Shown: positions 17,676 through 28,658 of the stretch, piece by piece
How the letters are laid out: each line of letters opens with the position of its first letter
Numbering within the stretch: the first letter of the stretch is position 1
DNA from: Gammaproteobacteria bacterium
GTDB taxonomy: Bacteria > Pseudomonadota > Gammaproteobacteria > Steroidobacterales > Steroidobacteraceae
Direction of reading: 5' to 3'
DNA length: 64,000 nucleotides
NCBI GenBank assembly: GCA_016874295.1
Contig: VGUH01000015.1
Span: forward strand, 1-64,000
Translations under genes and position numbers: made by a program
Notes under the pieces: model-generated
Told to the model about the DNA's origin: nothing
Database searches by the model: none
What the model saw: only the letters and a program-made list of their open reading frames with translations

Positions 17676-18818
17676 TCAATCATGCGGCGCCAGCGCCTGC
17701 AGCGCGGGTGATCCTGTCGGCCCGGGCTGCTCGATCGTGCGCTGCAGGTTCAGGCTGAGCCCGTCGTAGATCTGCAGCCTGTCGTCCTTGTCAGCCAGGA
17801 TCAGCCGCGGCACGGGTTCCTGGCTGGCGTGAATGCCGCTGGCTTCGGCCGGCAGGCGCAGGCGCGCCACGCGCCTGCGGCGTTCGGTATCGAACACCCA
17901 GACTTCCTGGCCGTTGGCACCGTGCGTGTCAACCTTGCCCTTGTGCATGAGCGCGTAGAGCAGCGACGTGCCGCGATGCAGCGTGAGCGGCTGCTGGCCG
18001 CCCGGGCGCCACTGCTCCCGGTCGTCGCCGTCCGCGCGATCCTCGTCGTTCAGCATCGACCAGGCCGCGCCGATCTCGATCCGGCCGCCCGCTGCACGCA
18101 CCTCGCGCACCAGGCCGTCGTGCGTGACGAGCAGCCAGCCGGAACCGGTATGCAGGCCGAGGCCGAACAAGGGGTCGCGCAGCACGTCGAAAAACGGCTC
18201 GCTGCGTTCGCGCCTGGCCTCGCCGCCCTGTGCGTCGAGCCCGATGAGCTGCAGCGTGCCGTCGCCGCAGATCATCAGGAAGCTGCGCGGCTCGACGGGC
18301 ATGATGATCGCGCAGCCGGGGGTCGATATCTCGCCTGCGAACCTGCGCTCGACGACATCCACGATGCTGACCGACTGCGCCGGCGTCATGTTGAACACGA
18401 CCACGTGGCGCTCGTCGCTCAACAGCCCGATATGCCCGCGGGTAGACAGCGCAGCGCTCTTCGGCGGCAGCTCGATTTCCGCCTTGGTGGTCAGGTCTTT
18501 AAGATCCACGACCGTAAGCACGTCCGTGCGCTCGCCGCGCACCAGTCGCGAGTAGTACGAATCGACCTGGTAGGCCTCCTTGCGTGACGGCAGCGTCACC
18601 ATCGCGGGCGTGTAATCCGTGCGCGTGATCAGGCCCTTCATCTGCCCGTCGGCGCCGTCGAAGACATAGCCGGCATTGGAATCCGAGGCGACGAACCAGC
18701 TCGGCTTGGGCTCGGGCAGCGTCACCCGGCCGGCCGTCTCGGCCGGGATCGGCTCGCCCGCCAGCGCCGCGGCGGCGGCAAGCGTCAATGTCGGCGCCAG
18801 CAGCGGCAGGACTCGCAT
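17676..18818 (-). CDS. TTQ amine dehydrogenase large subunit (MauB/AauB type)
   Basis: A 380-residue periplasmic seven-bladed propeller subunit of a quinoprotein amine dehydrogenase. The start at 18818 opens a signal peptide ending near AAALAGEP. Repeated beta-blade segments run through the chain, for example VLTVVDLKDLTTKAEIELPP, VSIVDVVERRFAGEISTPGC and EVWVFDTERRRRVARLRLPA. The family feature ALMHKGKVDTHGANGQEVWV is also present. It is the first gene of a three-gene set with the small subunit and a cytochrome c, 69 bp downstream of the fadD-like gene on the same strand. Confidence 0.87.
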   Translation of the reverse strand: MRVLPLLAPTLTLAAAAALAGEPIPAETAGRVTLPEPKPSWFVASDSNAGYVFDGADGQMKGLITRTDYTPAMVTLPSRKEAYQVDSYYSRLVRGERTDVLTVVDLKDLTTKAEIELPPKSAALSTRGHIGLLSDERHVVVFNMTPAQSVSIVDVVERRFAGEISTPGCAIIMPVEPRSFLMICGDGTLQLIGLDAQGGEARRERSEPFFDVLRDPLFGLGLHTGSGWLLVTHDGLVREVRAAGGRIEIGAAWSMLNDEDRADGDDREQWRPGGQQPLTLHRGTSLLYALMHKGKVDTHGANGQEVWVFDTERRRRVARLRLPAEASGIHASQEPVPRLILADKDDRLQIYDGLSLNLQRTIEQPGPTGSPALQALAPHD

Positions 18819-18887
18819 GGCGTGTGACCCCCTGGTTCGGCCCATTGTGCTGTTTCGCATCCGCAGGGAACAGTCCCCCACGTGCCG

Positions 18888-20576
18888 TCAGACCGCACTC
18901 AGCTCGTCGCGCAGCGTGCGGCGCAGGATCTTGCCGACGTTGGTTTTCGGGAGTTCCTGCCGGAAGTACACGGACTTCGGGACCTTGTAGCCGGTCAGTT
19001 CGCGCCTGCAGAAGGCGATGACGTCCTCGGCGGTCAGCGCCGGATCCTTCTTCACGATGAACAGCGCGACGACCTCGCCCGACTTTTCGTCCGGCTGCGC
19101 CACGGCCGCGACCTCGAGCACCGCGGGCATCTGCGCCACGACGCCCTCGACCTCGTTCGGGTACACGTTGAAGCCCGAGACCAAGATCATGTCCTTCTTG
19201 CGGTCCTCGATGAAGGTGCGGCCGCGCTCGTCCATGCGGCCGATGTCGCCGGTGCGCAGCCACCCGCCGGGGAGCATGACCTTGGCCGTTTCCTCCGGCC
19301 GGTTCCAGTAGCCGCGCATCACCTGCGGGCCGCGGATGCAGATCTCGCCGACCGCGCCGACCGGCAGCGCGTTGCCGCCGTCATCGCGGATCGAGATCTC
19401 GGTCGAGGGGATCGGGTAGCCGATGGAGCCGGTGAATTCGGCAGTCCGCGGCAGGTTCGCCGTGCCGACCGGCGACGACTCGGTGAGCCCCCAGCCCTGG
19501 CAGATGTGCCGCCCCGTGACCTTGCGCCAGCGTTCGGACACGGCTGCCTGCACGGCCATGCCGCCGCCCAGCGAAACCCGCAGCGAGCTGAAATCGAGCG
19601 CCTCGAAGCCCGGCGTGTTGAGCAGCGCGTTGAACAGCGTGTTCACGCCGGTGATGAAGGTAAACTTCACCTTCGAGAGCTCCTTCACGAACCCTGGCAT
19701 GTCGCGCGGATTGGTGATCAGCACGTTGTTGCCGCCGACGTAGGTGAACACCAGCAAGTTCGTGGTCAGCGCGAAGATGTGGTACAGCGGCAGCGCCGTG
19801 ATCACCGCGGGATTCTCGAACTGGGAGAGTTCCGGCATGAACGCGACCACCTGCAGCGTGTTCGCGACCATGTTCCGGTGCGTCAGCACCGCGCCCTTCG
19901 ACACACCGGTCGTGCCGCCGGTGTACTGCAGGAAGGCGATGTCCTCGCCCGTGACCGTGACCGGCTCGAGCGCGCCGCCCCGCGCGAGCATCTCGCTCCA
20001 GCGCACGGCGCCGGGCAGCGACCAGGCCGGCACCATCTTCTTCACCCGGCGGATCACGAAGTTCGTGATCGCAGCCTTCGGGAAACCGAGCGCGTCGCCG
20101 ATGCCGGTGATCACGACGTGCCGCACCGCCGTGCGCGCGAGCACCTGTTCCAGCGTCGCGGCGGCGTTCTCGAAGATCACGATCACGGTCGCGCCCGAGT
20201 CGTTCAGCTGGTGTTCGAGCTCGCGCGCGGTGTAGAGCGGATTGACGTTGACGACGGTGCAGCCCGCCCGGTGGCTGCCTACGATCGCGACCGGGTACTG
20301 CAGCAGGTTCGGCATCATGAGCGCGACGCGGTCGCCCTTGCCGAGTCCCGCGACCTTCTGCAGCCAGGCGCCGAAGCGGCGCGACTGCTCCTCGAGGTCC
20401 GCATAGCTGAGCCGCGCGCCCATGTTGCAGTAGGCGGTCTTCGCGGCGTGCTTGCGGCAGGCGTCTTCGTAAAGTTGCTTGAGCGAGGGGATCGAGTCGG
20501 GGTCGATCTCCGCCGGGACGTCCGGCGGGTAGTCGCGGAGCCAGAACCTGTCTACGGTTTCGTGCGCGTCATTCAT
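18888..20576 (-). CDS. fadD: long-chain fatty-acid--CoA ligase
   Basis: An AMP-forming acyl-CoA synthetase of 562 residues, FadD type. It has the P-loop FLQYTGGTTGVSKGAVLTHR, the second core motif GWGLTESSP, and the late GWLRTGDIGRMDERG and KDMILVSGFNVYPNEVE. The catalytic lysine region KVPKSVYFRQELPKTNVGKI is near the end. It activates long-chain fatty acids for beta-oxidation or lipid synthesis. It is divergent from the S9 peptidase; the 135-bp gap must hold both promoters. Confidence 0.93.
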   Translation of the reverse strand: MNDAHETVDRFWLRDYPPDVPAEIDPDSIPSLKQLYEDACRKHAAKTAYCNMGARLSYADLEEQSRRFGAWLQKVAGLGKGDRVALMMPNLLQYPVAIVGSHRAGCTVVNVNPLYTARELEHQLNDSGATVIVIFENAAATLEQVLARTAVRHVVITGIGDALGFPKAAITNFVIRRVKKMVPAWSLPGAVRWSEMLARGGALEPVTVTGEDIAFLQYTGGTTGVSKGAVLTHRNMVANTLQVVAFMPELSQFENPAVITALPLYHIFALTTNLLVFTYVGGNNVLITNPRDMPGFVKELSKVKFTFITGVNTLFNALLNTPGFEALDFSSLRVSLGGGMAVQAAVSERWRKVTGRHICQGWGLTESSPVGTANLPRTAEFTGSIGYPIPSTEISIRDDGGNALPVGAVGEICIRGPQVMRGYWNRPEETAKVMLPGGWLRTGDIGRMDERGRTFIEDRKKDMILVSGFNVYPNEVEGVVAQMPAVLEVAAVAQPDEKSGEVVALFIVKKDPALTAEDVIAFCRRELTGYKVPKSVYFRQELPKTNVGKILRRTLRDELSAV

Positions 20577-20711
20577 TGCTGCAATGCAAAAAGCCCGCCT
20601 GTCACTGTGCCGATCGTCGCCTTGGATTTAACGCAGGTTCGCGGCGAACAGCAAGCGCGGCGACTTCTGGCAAGATGGCGTTCCTTCCGCCACGACCTGT
20701 CGAGTGCCGCC

Positions 20712-22709
20712 ATGACCCGAAGCCTGCTGCTCGCGTTCGTCCTCGCCTTCATGCCCGTTGCCGTGCTGCCCGCCGGGACTGCCGCGCCGGAAACGCCGCT
20801 GATCGCGCGCGATGCCCTGTTCGGCAACCCGGAGCGGACCCAGGCGCGGATCTCGCCGGACGGCCGGCACCTGTCCTGGATCGCCCCGCGCGACGGGGTG
20901 CTGAACGTCTGGGTCGCGCCGGTCGGCGATCCCGCCGCCGCGCGTGCGGTGACCAACGACCGCCAGCGCGGCATCCGCCAGCACTTCTGGATGCCGAACG
21001 GCACGCACGTCCTGTACCTCCAGGACCAGGGCGGCGACGAAAACTGGCGCCTGCACGGCGTCGAGATCGCGACCGGCAACGACCGCGACCTGACACCGCT
21101 CCCGGGCGTACAGGCGCAGCTGATCGGCCTTTCTCCGGAACGGCCGGGCACCGCGCTCGTCGGCCTCAACGACCGCGTGCCCGAGTGGCACGACGTCTAC
21201 GAGATCGACGTGGCGACTGCTGAGCGCAAGCTCGTGCTCAAGAACGAGGAAAACCTGGTCGGCTTCACCGAGGACCTGCAGCTCGTGCCGCGCCTCGCCA
21301 GCCGTTCGCTGGCCGACGGCGACGAAATCCTGCGGCGCACGCCCGCCGGCTGGGAACGCGTGCTCAAGGTGGGCCAGGCCGACACGCTGACGACCGGCGC
21401 GCTCACGATCGAGCAGGGCGGCAGGACCGCGCTGCTGCAATCCTCGGTGGACCGCAACACCTCGGCGCTGGTGCGGCTCGACCTCGAGTCCGGCGCAGTC
21501 TCGCTGGTCGCGCAGGACGAGCGCGCGGACATCGCGGACGTCTGGCTCGAGCCGCGCACGCGGGCGCTGCAGGCCTACTCGGTCGAGTACCTGACAGTCA
21601 CCCATTCGGCGCTCGACCCGGCGGTCGCCAAGGACATCGAGGCGCTCACGCAGGCGGTCGGCGCCGGATTCGCCGTCACGAGCCGCACGCTCGATGACCG
21701 GCGCTGGGTAATTGCCGCCGATCAGCCCGAGCGCGGGCTCTCCTACCACCTCTATGACCGCGACAGCGGCGGCGTCACCAAGCTCTTCGACCAGCGGCCT
21801 GCGCTCGCGGGCGCGCCGCTGGTCGCGATGACGCCCGTGGAGATCAAGAGCCGCGACGGGCTGACGCTCGTCGGCTACCTGTCACGGCCGCAGGGTGCGA
21901 CGGGTTCCCTGCCGCTGGTGCTGAACGTCCACGGCGGCCCCTGGGCGCGCGATTCCTACGGCTTCGACTCCGAGCACCAGTGGCTCGCGAACCGCGGCTA
22001 CGCAGTGCTCGCGGTCAACTACCGCGGCTCGACCGGCTTCGGCAAGGCATTCGTCAACGCGGGCGACCGCGAATGGGCCGGCCGGATGCACGACGACCTG
22101 ATCGACGCGATCGACTGGGCGGTGCGCGAGGGCATCACGACGCCGGAGCGGATCGCGATCTACGGTGGTTCCTATGGCGGCTACGCGACGCTGGTCGGTC
22201 TCACCTTCACGCCGACCCGGTTCGCCTGCGGCGTCGACATCGTGGGTCCCTCCAACCTCGAGACGCTGCTCGCCTCGATCCCGCTGTACTGGAAGTCGTT
22301 CTTCGAGGAGTTTTCGCGCCGCATCGGCGACCCGCGCACCGAGGAGGGGAAGAAGCTCCTCGCCGAGCGCTCGCCGCTCACGCATGCGGCGGCGATCGCG
22401 CGGCCGCTGCTCATCGCCCAGGGCGCGAACGACCCGCGCGTGAAGCAGGCCGAGTCCGACCAGATCGTCGCCGCGATGAAAGCGAAGGGCATTCCGGTCA
22501 CCTACGTGCTGTATCCCGACGAGGGCCACGGCTTCGCGCGGCCGCAGAACCGGAATTCCTTCTTCGCGATCAGCGAGGCCTTCCTGGCCGAGTGCCTCGG
22601 CGGGCGCTTCGAGCCCGTCGGTCGCGACTTCGAGGGCTCGAGCCTCGAGGTGAAGGAAGGCGCGAAGCACGTCCCGGGGCTCGAGACCGCGCTCGCCGGC
22701 ACCCGCTGA
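20712..22709 (+). CDS. S9 family (prolyl oligopeptidase-like) peptidase
   Basis: A 665-residue secreted serine peptidase with a beta-propeller N-terminal part and an alpha/beta hydrolase C-terminal domain. The ATG at 20712 opens a signal peptide (LLLAFVLAFMPVAVLPAGTA). The nucleophile is in IYGGSYGGYATL, the acid in GANDPRVKQAESDQIV and the histidine in YPDEGHGFARPQN. NVHGGPWARDSYGF is the oxyanion region. The propeller contains the typical ARISPDGRHLSWIA and VLYLQDQGGDENWRL. Probably periplasmic peptide turnover. It is convergent with tesA, leaving 6 bp between the stops. Confidence 0.9.
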   Translation: MTRSLLLAFVLAFMPVAVLPAGTAAPETPLIARDALFGNPERTQARISPDGRHLSWIAPRDGVLNVWVAPVGDPAAARAVTNDRQRGIRQHFWMPNGTHVLYLQDQGGDENWRLHGVEIATGNDRDLTPLPGVQAQLIGLSPERPGTALVGLNDRVPEWHDVYEIDVATAERKLVLKNEENLVGFTEDLQLVPRLASRSLADGDEILRRTPAGWERVLKVGQADTLTTGALTIEQGGRTALLQSSVDRNTSALVRLDLESGAVSLVAQDERADIADVWLEPRTRALQAYSVEYLTVTHSALDPAVAKDIEALTQAVGAGFAVTSRTLDDRRWVIAADQPERGLSYHLYDRDSGGVTKLFDQRPALAGAPLVAMTPVEIKSRDGLTLVGYLSRPQGATGSLPLVLNVHGGPWARDSYGFDSEHQWLANRGYAVLAVNYRGSTGFGKAFVNAGDREWAGRMHDDLIDAIDWAVREGITTPERIAIYGGSYGGYATLVGLTFTPTRFACGVDIVGPSNLETLLASIPLYWKSFFEEFSRRIGDPRTEEGKKLLAERSPLTHAAAIARPLLIAQGANDPRVKQAESDQIVAAMKAKGIPVTYVLYPDEGHGFARPQNRNSFFAISEAFLAECLGGRFEPVGRDFEGSSLEVKEGAKHVPGLETALAGTR

Positions 22710-22715
22710 GGCGGC

Positions 22716-23331
22716 CTAGCGCGCGAGCAGCGCCTCGAGCCGCGGCCAGACGTTGTCGAGCAGCAGCGGCTGGGCGCGCGCGTTCGGGTGGATGCCGTCG
22801 GCCTGGAAGTAGTCGAGGTCCAGCGCCACCGCCGGGCTCATGAGCGCCGCCACCGGGACCTGGTAGCGCGCGCGCAGGTCGTCGAAGACCTTCCGGAACG
22901 CGCTCGTGTACTGCGGGCCGTAGTTCGACGGCATCTGCACGGTGAGCAAGAGCACGTCCGCGCCCTGCGCGCGGCTCTTGGTAATGAGCAGCCCGAGATT
23001 CGCCTCGACGCGTGAAACCGGCAATCCCCGCAGCCCGTCGTTGCCGCCGAGCTCGAGGATCACGATTCCGGGCTTGTGGACCGCGAGCGCCCGGTCGATG
23101 CGGGCGAGGCCGCCGTCGGTCGTCTCGCCGGTCACGCTGGCGTTGACGACCCGGTGCCCGTACCCTTCCTGCTTCAGTCGCTGCTGCAGCAGGGCCACCC
23201 AGCCTTGGCCGGGCGCGAGCCCGTAGCCGGCGGACAGCGAATCGCCCAGGACGAGGATCACCGGCGGTTCGGCGGAACGCGCAGGCGTTGCCGCAGCGGC
23301 GAGAACCAGAGCCAGGAAGAACGCGCGCAGC

Positions 23332-23333
<2 letters not shown>
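22716..23333 (-). CDS. tesA: arylesterase/acyl-CoA thioesterase I (GDSL)
   Basis: TesA-type SGNH hydrolase, 205 residues with a signal peptide. The GDSL block is LVLGDSLSAGYGLAPGQGW. The Gly and Asn blocks are TGETTDGGLARID and ILELGGNDGLRGLP, and the Asp-His pair is in FQADGIHPNARAQPLLLDNV. A periplasmic esterase/thioesterase. It is divergent from ybbA, as in E. coli. Its ATG and that of ybbA overlap on opposite strands within one CATG, so its promoter must lie inside ybbA. Confidence 0.94.
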
Positions 23334-24011
<678 letters not shown>

Positions 24012-24015
<4 letters not shown>

Positions 24016-26501
24016 GTGCGCTGCGCTTCGCCCTGCTCGCGCTCGCCCGCGACTGGCGCTCGGGAGAACTCGCCGTGCTGCTGGCGGCGCTGCTGGTCGC
24101 GGTCACGGCGCTGACCGGCGTCGGCTTCTTCACGGATCGCATCTCGCAGGCGGTGGAGCGGCGCGCCGCCGAGGTGCTGGCGGCGGACCTGCGTCTGCGC
24201 TCGCCGCAACCGGTCGGCGAGCGCTTCGAGGCGCTGGCCGCGGAACGCGGCGTTGCGACGGCGCGCACCGTCTCCTTCCCGAGCGTGGTGTTCTTCGGCG
24301 CCGATTCGAGTCTCGCGGCGGTCCGCGCCGTCAGCCCCGGCTATCCGCTGCGCGGCCGGCTCAAGATCGCTGATGCGCCCTTCGCGCCGGCGCGGGAAAC
24401 GGGCGAGCTGCCCGGGCGCGGCGAAGTCTGGCTCGAGTCGCGTCTGCTGGCGCGGCTCGGCGCCGGGATTGGCGACCGCGTGAGCCTCGGCGCTGTGAAT
24501 TTCACCGTGACGCGGGTGCTCGACTACCGGCCCGACCAGGGCTCGGCTTTCGTGGATCTCGCGCCCTCGCTCCTGATCCCGCTCGCGGACCTGCCGGCGA
24601 CGGAGCTCCTGGGCTCCGGGAGCCGCGCCTCGCACCGCCTGCTGTTCGCGGGTTCGCCCGGTCAGATCCGCGGATTGCTCGAGGAGATCCGTGCGGAGAA
24701 AGGGCCGGCCGAGCGCCTCGAGAGCGTGGACGAGGAGAGCCCGCAGCTGCAGTCCTCGACGCGCCGCGCGGGACGCTTTCTGAACCTCTCGGCCATGATC
24801 ACCGTACTGCTTGCTGCGGTCGCGGTCGCGATGGCGGCGCGGCGCTACACGCGGCGCCACCTCGACAACGTCGCGCTGATGAAGTGCATGGGCGCGCCGC
24901 AGCGGCTGGTGCTGCAGCTGACAGTCATCGAGCTGGCGCTGATCGCGCTCATCGCGGCGCTCGCCGGGAGCCTGCTCGGCTGGCTCGCGCAGGCCCTGCT
25001 GGCCAGCCTCGTGGGCGACCTGGTGCAGGGCGAGCTGCCGCCGGCGACGCTCGCGCCGGCGCTGATGGGCGGCGCTACCGCGCTCGCGATCCTGGTCGGC
25101 TTCGCACTGCCGCCCATGCTGCAGCTGAAGCGCGTACCGCCGGCGCGCGTGCTGCGCCGGAACCTCGAGCCGCCGCCGCTGCGTTATTCGGTTTCGATCG
25201 GCCTCGCGATCGCGACGCTGGTCGCCGTGCTGTACTGGCTGGTGCGCGACGCGACCCTGGTCGGCATCGTGGCGGCCGGGATCGTCATCACGCTCGCCGT
25301 GCTCTATGGCGCGGGGTTCCTGTTGGTGTTCCTCGCCGGCCGGCTGCGCGGGTCGGTCGGCGTCGCCTGGCGCTACGGGGTCGCGAACCTGGCGCGGCGC
25401 GGACGTGAAAGCGTCGCTCAGGTGGTCGCCTTCGGCCTCGGGCTCATGGTTCTGCTGCTGCTCGCGGTGGTGCGCAACGACCTGCTGCGGGACTGGCGCG
25501 CGAGCTTGCCCGCCGACACCCCCAATTTCTTCATGATCAACATCCCGGCGGCGGAGACCGCCGATTTCCTGCGATTCGTCGCGGACCGCGGGCATCCGCC
25601 GCCCCGGCTCTTCCCAATGATCCGCGCCCGCATGACGGCGATCAACGGCAAGCCATTGGAGGAGCTCGGGCTCACGGCCGATCGCGCCCGGGGGTTCGCC
25701 GAGCGCGAGCAGAACCTGTCCTGGGCCGAGACCTTGCAGCTCGACAACGAGATCGTCGCCGGTCGCTGGTGGAACGAATCCGACCGGGGCAAGGCCTACC
25801 TGTCGGTCGCCACGGAGTACCAGGAGGAACTGGATCTCAAGCTCGGCGACCGGCTCGCCTTCGACGTCGCGGGCGAGGCCGTCGAGGCCGAGGTGCTCTC
25901 GTTCCGCAAGGTGGAGTGGGACACGTTCCGGCCGAACTTCTTCCTCGTGTTCTCGCCCGGCGTGCTCGACGGGCTCACCGGCACCTGGCTCACCAGCATG
26001 AAACTCGACACGGAACAGCGCAAGATGCTCGCCGACCTCGTGCGCCGCTTCCCGTCCGTGTCCGTGTTCGACATTGACGCGATCCTCGCGCAGGTGCGCG
26101 ACGTCATCGACCGCGCTTCGCTCGCCGTGCAGTACGTGTTCCTGTTTACGCTGGCGGCCGGTCTCACCGTGCTGCTCGCCGCCATCCAGTCGACGCGCGA
26201 CGAGCGCCGCTACGAGAGTGCGATGCTGCGCACGCTCGGCGCGCGCCGGCGCGTGGTGCTGGCCGGCGTCGCCGCCGAGTTCACCGTGCTCGGCATGCTC
26301 GCGGGGGTGCTCGCGGCGGTCGGCGCGACGCTCGCCGGCTGGCTGCTGGCGCGGGAAGTCTTCGACCTCGAGTACACGATTGACCCGTGGGTATGGGTCA
26401 GCGGGCTCGTCGCGGGCGCGGTGATCGTGGGAGGGGCGGGGACCTTAGCCGCGAGAGGCGTGGTGAATCATCCGCCGGTCAGCACGCTGCGGGAGGGCTA
26501 A
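24012..26501 (+). CDS. ybbP: FtsX-like ABC permease, YbbP-like
   Basis: An 829-residue permease with a large periplasmic N-terminal domain and duplicated FtsX-like membrane modules. The first helix is at residues 15-38 (LAVLLAALLVAVTALTGVGF). Central helices include MITVLLAAVAVAMAARRYT, and a further FtsX set starts with YVFLFTLAAGLTVLLAAIQS near the C-terminus. The translation start is GTG, overlapping ybbA by four bases. The C-terminal tail NHPPVSTLREG is the usual ending of YbbP proteins. Confidence 0.92.
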
Positions 26502-26506
26502 GCGAG

Positions 26507-27025
26507 TCAGGTGAGGGGCTTGCGCCCGACGACGCGCATACCCGTCTCCGAGAACCGCTGCAGATTCCCGTCGCGCGCATAACCCTCGACGCGAATAACG
26601 TATCCGCCCTGCGGCAGCACCGAGCTGTTGAGGGACAGCCGCAGGTCCAGGTTCGAATCGCGCACCATCTGGTCGGCGTGCAGGACGAGCGTGCCGTCGT
26701 CGCGCAGGAGGCTCACGCGGAAACGCGCGTAACGGTCGGAACGCGCATTAAGCAGGAAGTCGACCCGCTCGGGGAAGTCGCCGCCGCCGATCGAGACGGT
26801 GGCGGGGTTGCGCAGGTCCACGCGCACCTTACGGGTGCCGGAGGGCGCTTGCAGGAAGCCCGCATCGGCCTGTTTCTGCAACATGGCCATGCGGTCCTCA
26901 GTGACGCCCCAGCGCCAGGCGACCCAGGCGAGCGCGACGGCGAGGACGATGAGGGCGGTCACCGCGCCGACCGCGAGCCGGTGTTCCCTCAGCCGCTCGA
27001 TCCAGGGGCCTATTTCCATCGGCAT
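26507..27025 (-). CDS. single-pass membrane protein of unknown function
   Basis: A 172-residue protein I do not recognise. One membrane helix is at about residues 18-40 (AVGAVTALIVLAVALAWVAW), preceded by a short charged cytoplasmic segment. The rest is a predicted periplasmic beta-rich domain with alternating strands (KVRVDLRNPATVSIGGGDFP, YARFRVSLLRDDGTLVLHAD). It ends with basic residues. It is convergent with ybbP (5 bp between stops) and divergent from the DUF4139 gene, so it is probably transcribed alone. Confidence 0.65.
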   Translation of the reverse strand: MPMEIGPWIERLREHRLAVGAVTALIVLAVALAWVAWRWGVTEDRMAMLQKQADAGFLQAPSGTRKVRVDLRNPATVSIGGGDFPERVDFLLNARSDRYARFRVSLLRDDGTLVLHADQMVRDSNLDLRLSLNSSVLPQGGYVIRVEGYARDGNLQRFSETGMRVVGRKPLT

Positions 27026-27086
27026 TGACCCTTCTCCGGGGGCGCGTGCGTTTATTTATGCATTCGACGCCCAAGGAGGGCCCGTC

Positions 27087-28613
27087 ATGTCCGCAACTGC
27101 TTCACGATCCGCCCTGCTGGTCGCCGGGGTCCTGCTCGCGCTCAACGCCGCAGCCGCGCCGGGCACGACCTCGCTCACGGTCTACAGCTCCGCGCAGCCG
27201 GGCGGCATCCCCGCCGAGTGGTACCGGCCGCTGCCGGGGCTGGGCTCGCCGATGGCGAACCAGCTGCCGGGCTTTGCGCTGGTGCGCCTCGAACGCGAGC
27301 TGCATGTCCCGCGCGGGCGCGGGACGATCCAGTTCGCGGACGTCGCGGCGCTCATCGACCCGACCACGGTGCAGTTCCTGTCGCTGACCGATCCCGAGGG
27401 CACCAAGGTGCTGGAGCAGAACTTCCAGTTCGATCTGGTGAGCCAGGAGAAGCTGCTGTCGCGCTACATCGACCGCAACGTCAGCGTCGAGCAGCAGAGC
27501 GGCGACGGCGTGAAGCGCATCGAGGGGACGCTGGTCTCGTCGAACGACGGGCTCGTGATCCGCGGCGCGGACGGGCAGATCCACGCGCTGCGCGAGTGGA
27601 GCAACGTGAGCTTCGGCGAATTGCCGGGCGGCCTGATCACGCGGCCGACACTCGAGTGGGACATCGCTTCCGGACGCGGCGGCTTGCAGGACGCGCGCGT
27701 GTCCTACCAGACCGGCGGCATCACCTGGTGGGCGGACTACAATCTGATCTTCAGCGAGGGTGCGGACGCGAACTCGGGCTTCGTGGACGTGGGCGCGTGG
27801 GTCAGTCTTCTGAACCAGTCCGGCGCGCGTTACCAGGACGCGAAGCTGAAGCTGATCGCGGGGGACGTCAACCGCGCGCAGCCGCCGCCCCGGGTGCTGC
27901 GGGCGAAGGTGTACGAGATGGCTGTGGCGGATGCCGCTGCGGCGCCGGGTTTCGAGGAGAAGGCGTTCTTCGAATACCACCTCTACACGCTCGGCCGTCC
28001 CGCGACGATCCCGAACAATTCGACCAAGCAGATCGAACTGTTCGATGCGGCATCGCGCGTGCCGGCGAAGAAGCAGCTGGTGTACGACGGCGCCGCGGGC
28101 ATGCAGTTCTACGGCGGCCTCGTGCAGGAGCCGGAGTACGGGCCGGGCGGCAACACGAAGGTCGACGTGTTCCTGAAGTTCCGGAACGACAAGGCTTCGG
28201 GCATGGGCATGCCGCTGCCCGCCGGCCGCATCCGCGTCTCGCAGCAGGACACGGCGGACGGGAGTCTCGAGTTCATCGGCGAGGACACGATCAGGCACAC
28301 GCCGAAGGACGAGGACGTGCGGGTCAAGCTCGGCACGGCCTTCGACGTGGTCGGCGAGCGTCGGCAGACGGACTTCTCCATGGACACCAAGGGCCGGGTG
28401 ATGGAGGAGGCGTTCGAGATCAAGGTCCGCAACCACAAGGACCAGGCGGTGGAGGTGGTGGTGCGCGAGAATCTCTACCGCTGGAACGAGTGGAGGCTGG
28501 TGCAACAGTCACAGCCGCACGAGAAGAAGGACGCGCAGACGATCGAGTTCCCGGTGCGTGTCGCGGCCGACGGCGAGACGGTCGTCACCTACCGCGTCCG
28601 TTACAACTGGTAG
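27087..28613 (+). CDS. DUF4139 domain-containing secreted protein
   Basis: A 508-residue exported protein with a DUF4139-type C-terminal half. The ATG at 27087 has a strong AAGGAGGG at 27073-27080 and opens a signal peptide ending near LNAAAAPG. The middle contains SYQTGGITWWADYNLIFSEG, and the C-terminus VEVVVRENLYRWNEWRLVQQ then VTYRVRYNW is typical of the family. The function is unknown; such proteins are envelope-associated. The TAG stop follows a natural family C-terminus. Confidence 0.82.
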   Translation: MSATASRSALLVAGVLLALNAAAAPGTTSLTVYSSAQPGGIPAEWYRPLPGLGSPMANQLPGFALVRLERELHVPRGRGTIQFADVAALIDPTTVQFLSLTDPEGTKVLEQNFQFDLVSQEKLLSRYIDRNVSVEQQSGDGVKRIEGTLVSSNDGLVIRGADGQIHALREWSNVSFGELPGGLITRPTLEWDIASGRGGLQDARVSYQTGGITWWADYNLIFSEGADANSGFVDVGAWVSLLNQSGARYQDAKLKLIAGDVNRAQPPPRVLRAKVYEMAVADAAAAPGFEEKAFFEYHLYTLGRPATIPNNSTKQIELFDAASRVPAKKQLVYDGAAGMQFYGGLVQEPEYGPGGNTKVDVFLKFRNDKASGMGMPLPAGRIRVSQQDTADGSLEFIGEDTIRHTPKDEDVRVKLGTAFDVVGERRQTDFSMDTKGRVMEEAFEIKVRNHKDQAVEVVVRENLYRWNEWRLVQQSQPHEKKDAQTIEFPVRVAADGETVVTYRVRYNW

Positions 28614-28616
28614 GAA

Positions 28617-28658
28617 CTGAAGGAGCCGAAGGGGCGCGCCCCCTTCAGCTCCCTTCAG
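28617..28658. repeat. family-B palindromic repeat, terminator-like
   Basis: The core GAAGGGGCGCGCCCCCTTC (28628-28646) is flanked by an outer pair, CTGAAGGAGC on the left and GCTCCCTTCAG on the right. It lies between the convergent DUF4139 and MOSC genes and reaches into the MOSC stop codon, so it may also end transcription from both sides. Confidence 0.7.

Noticed and set aside
18882-20711. In-frame upstream extension of the S9 peptidase gene
   Set aside because: It runs antisense through the fadD-like gene; the ATG at 20712 opens a normal signal peptide.
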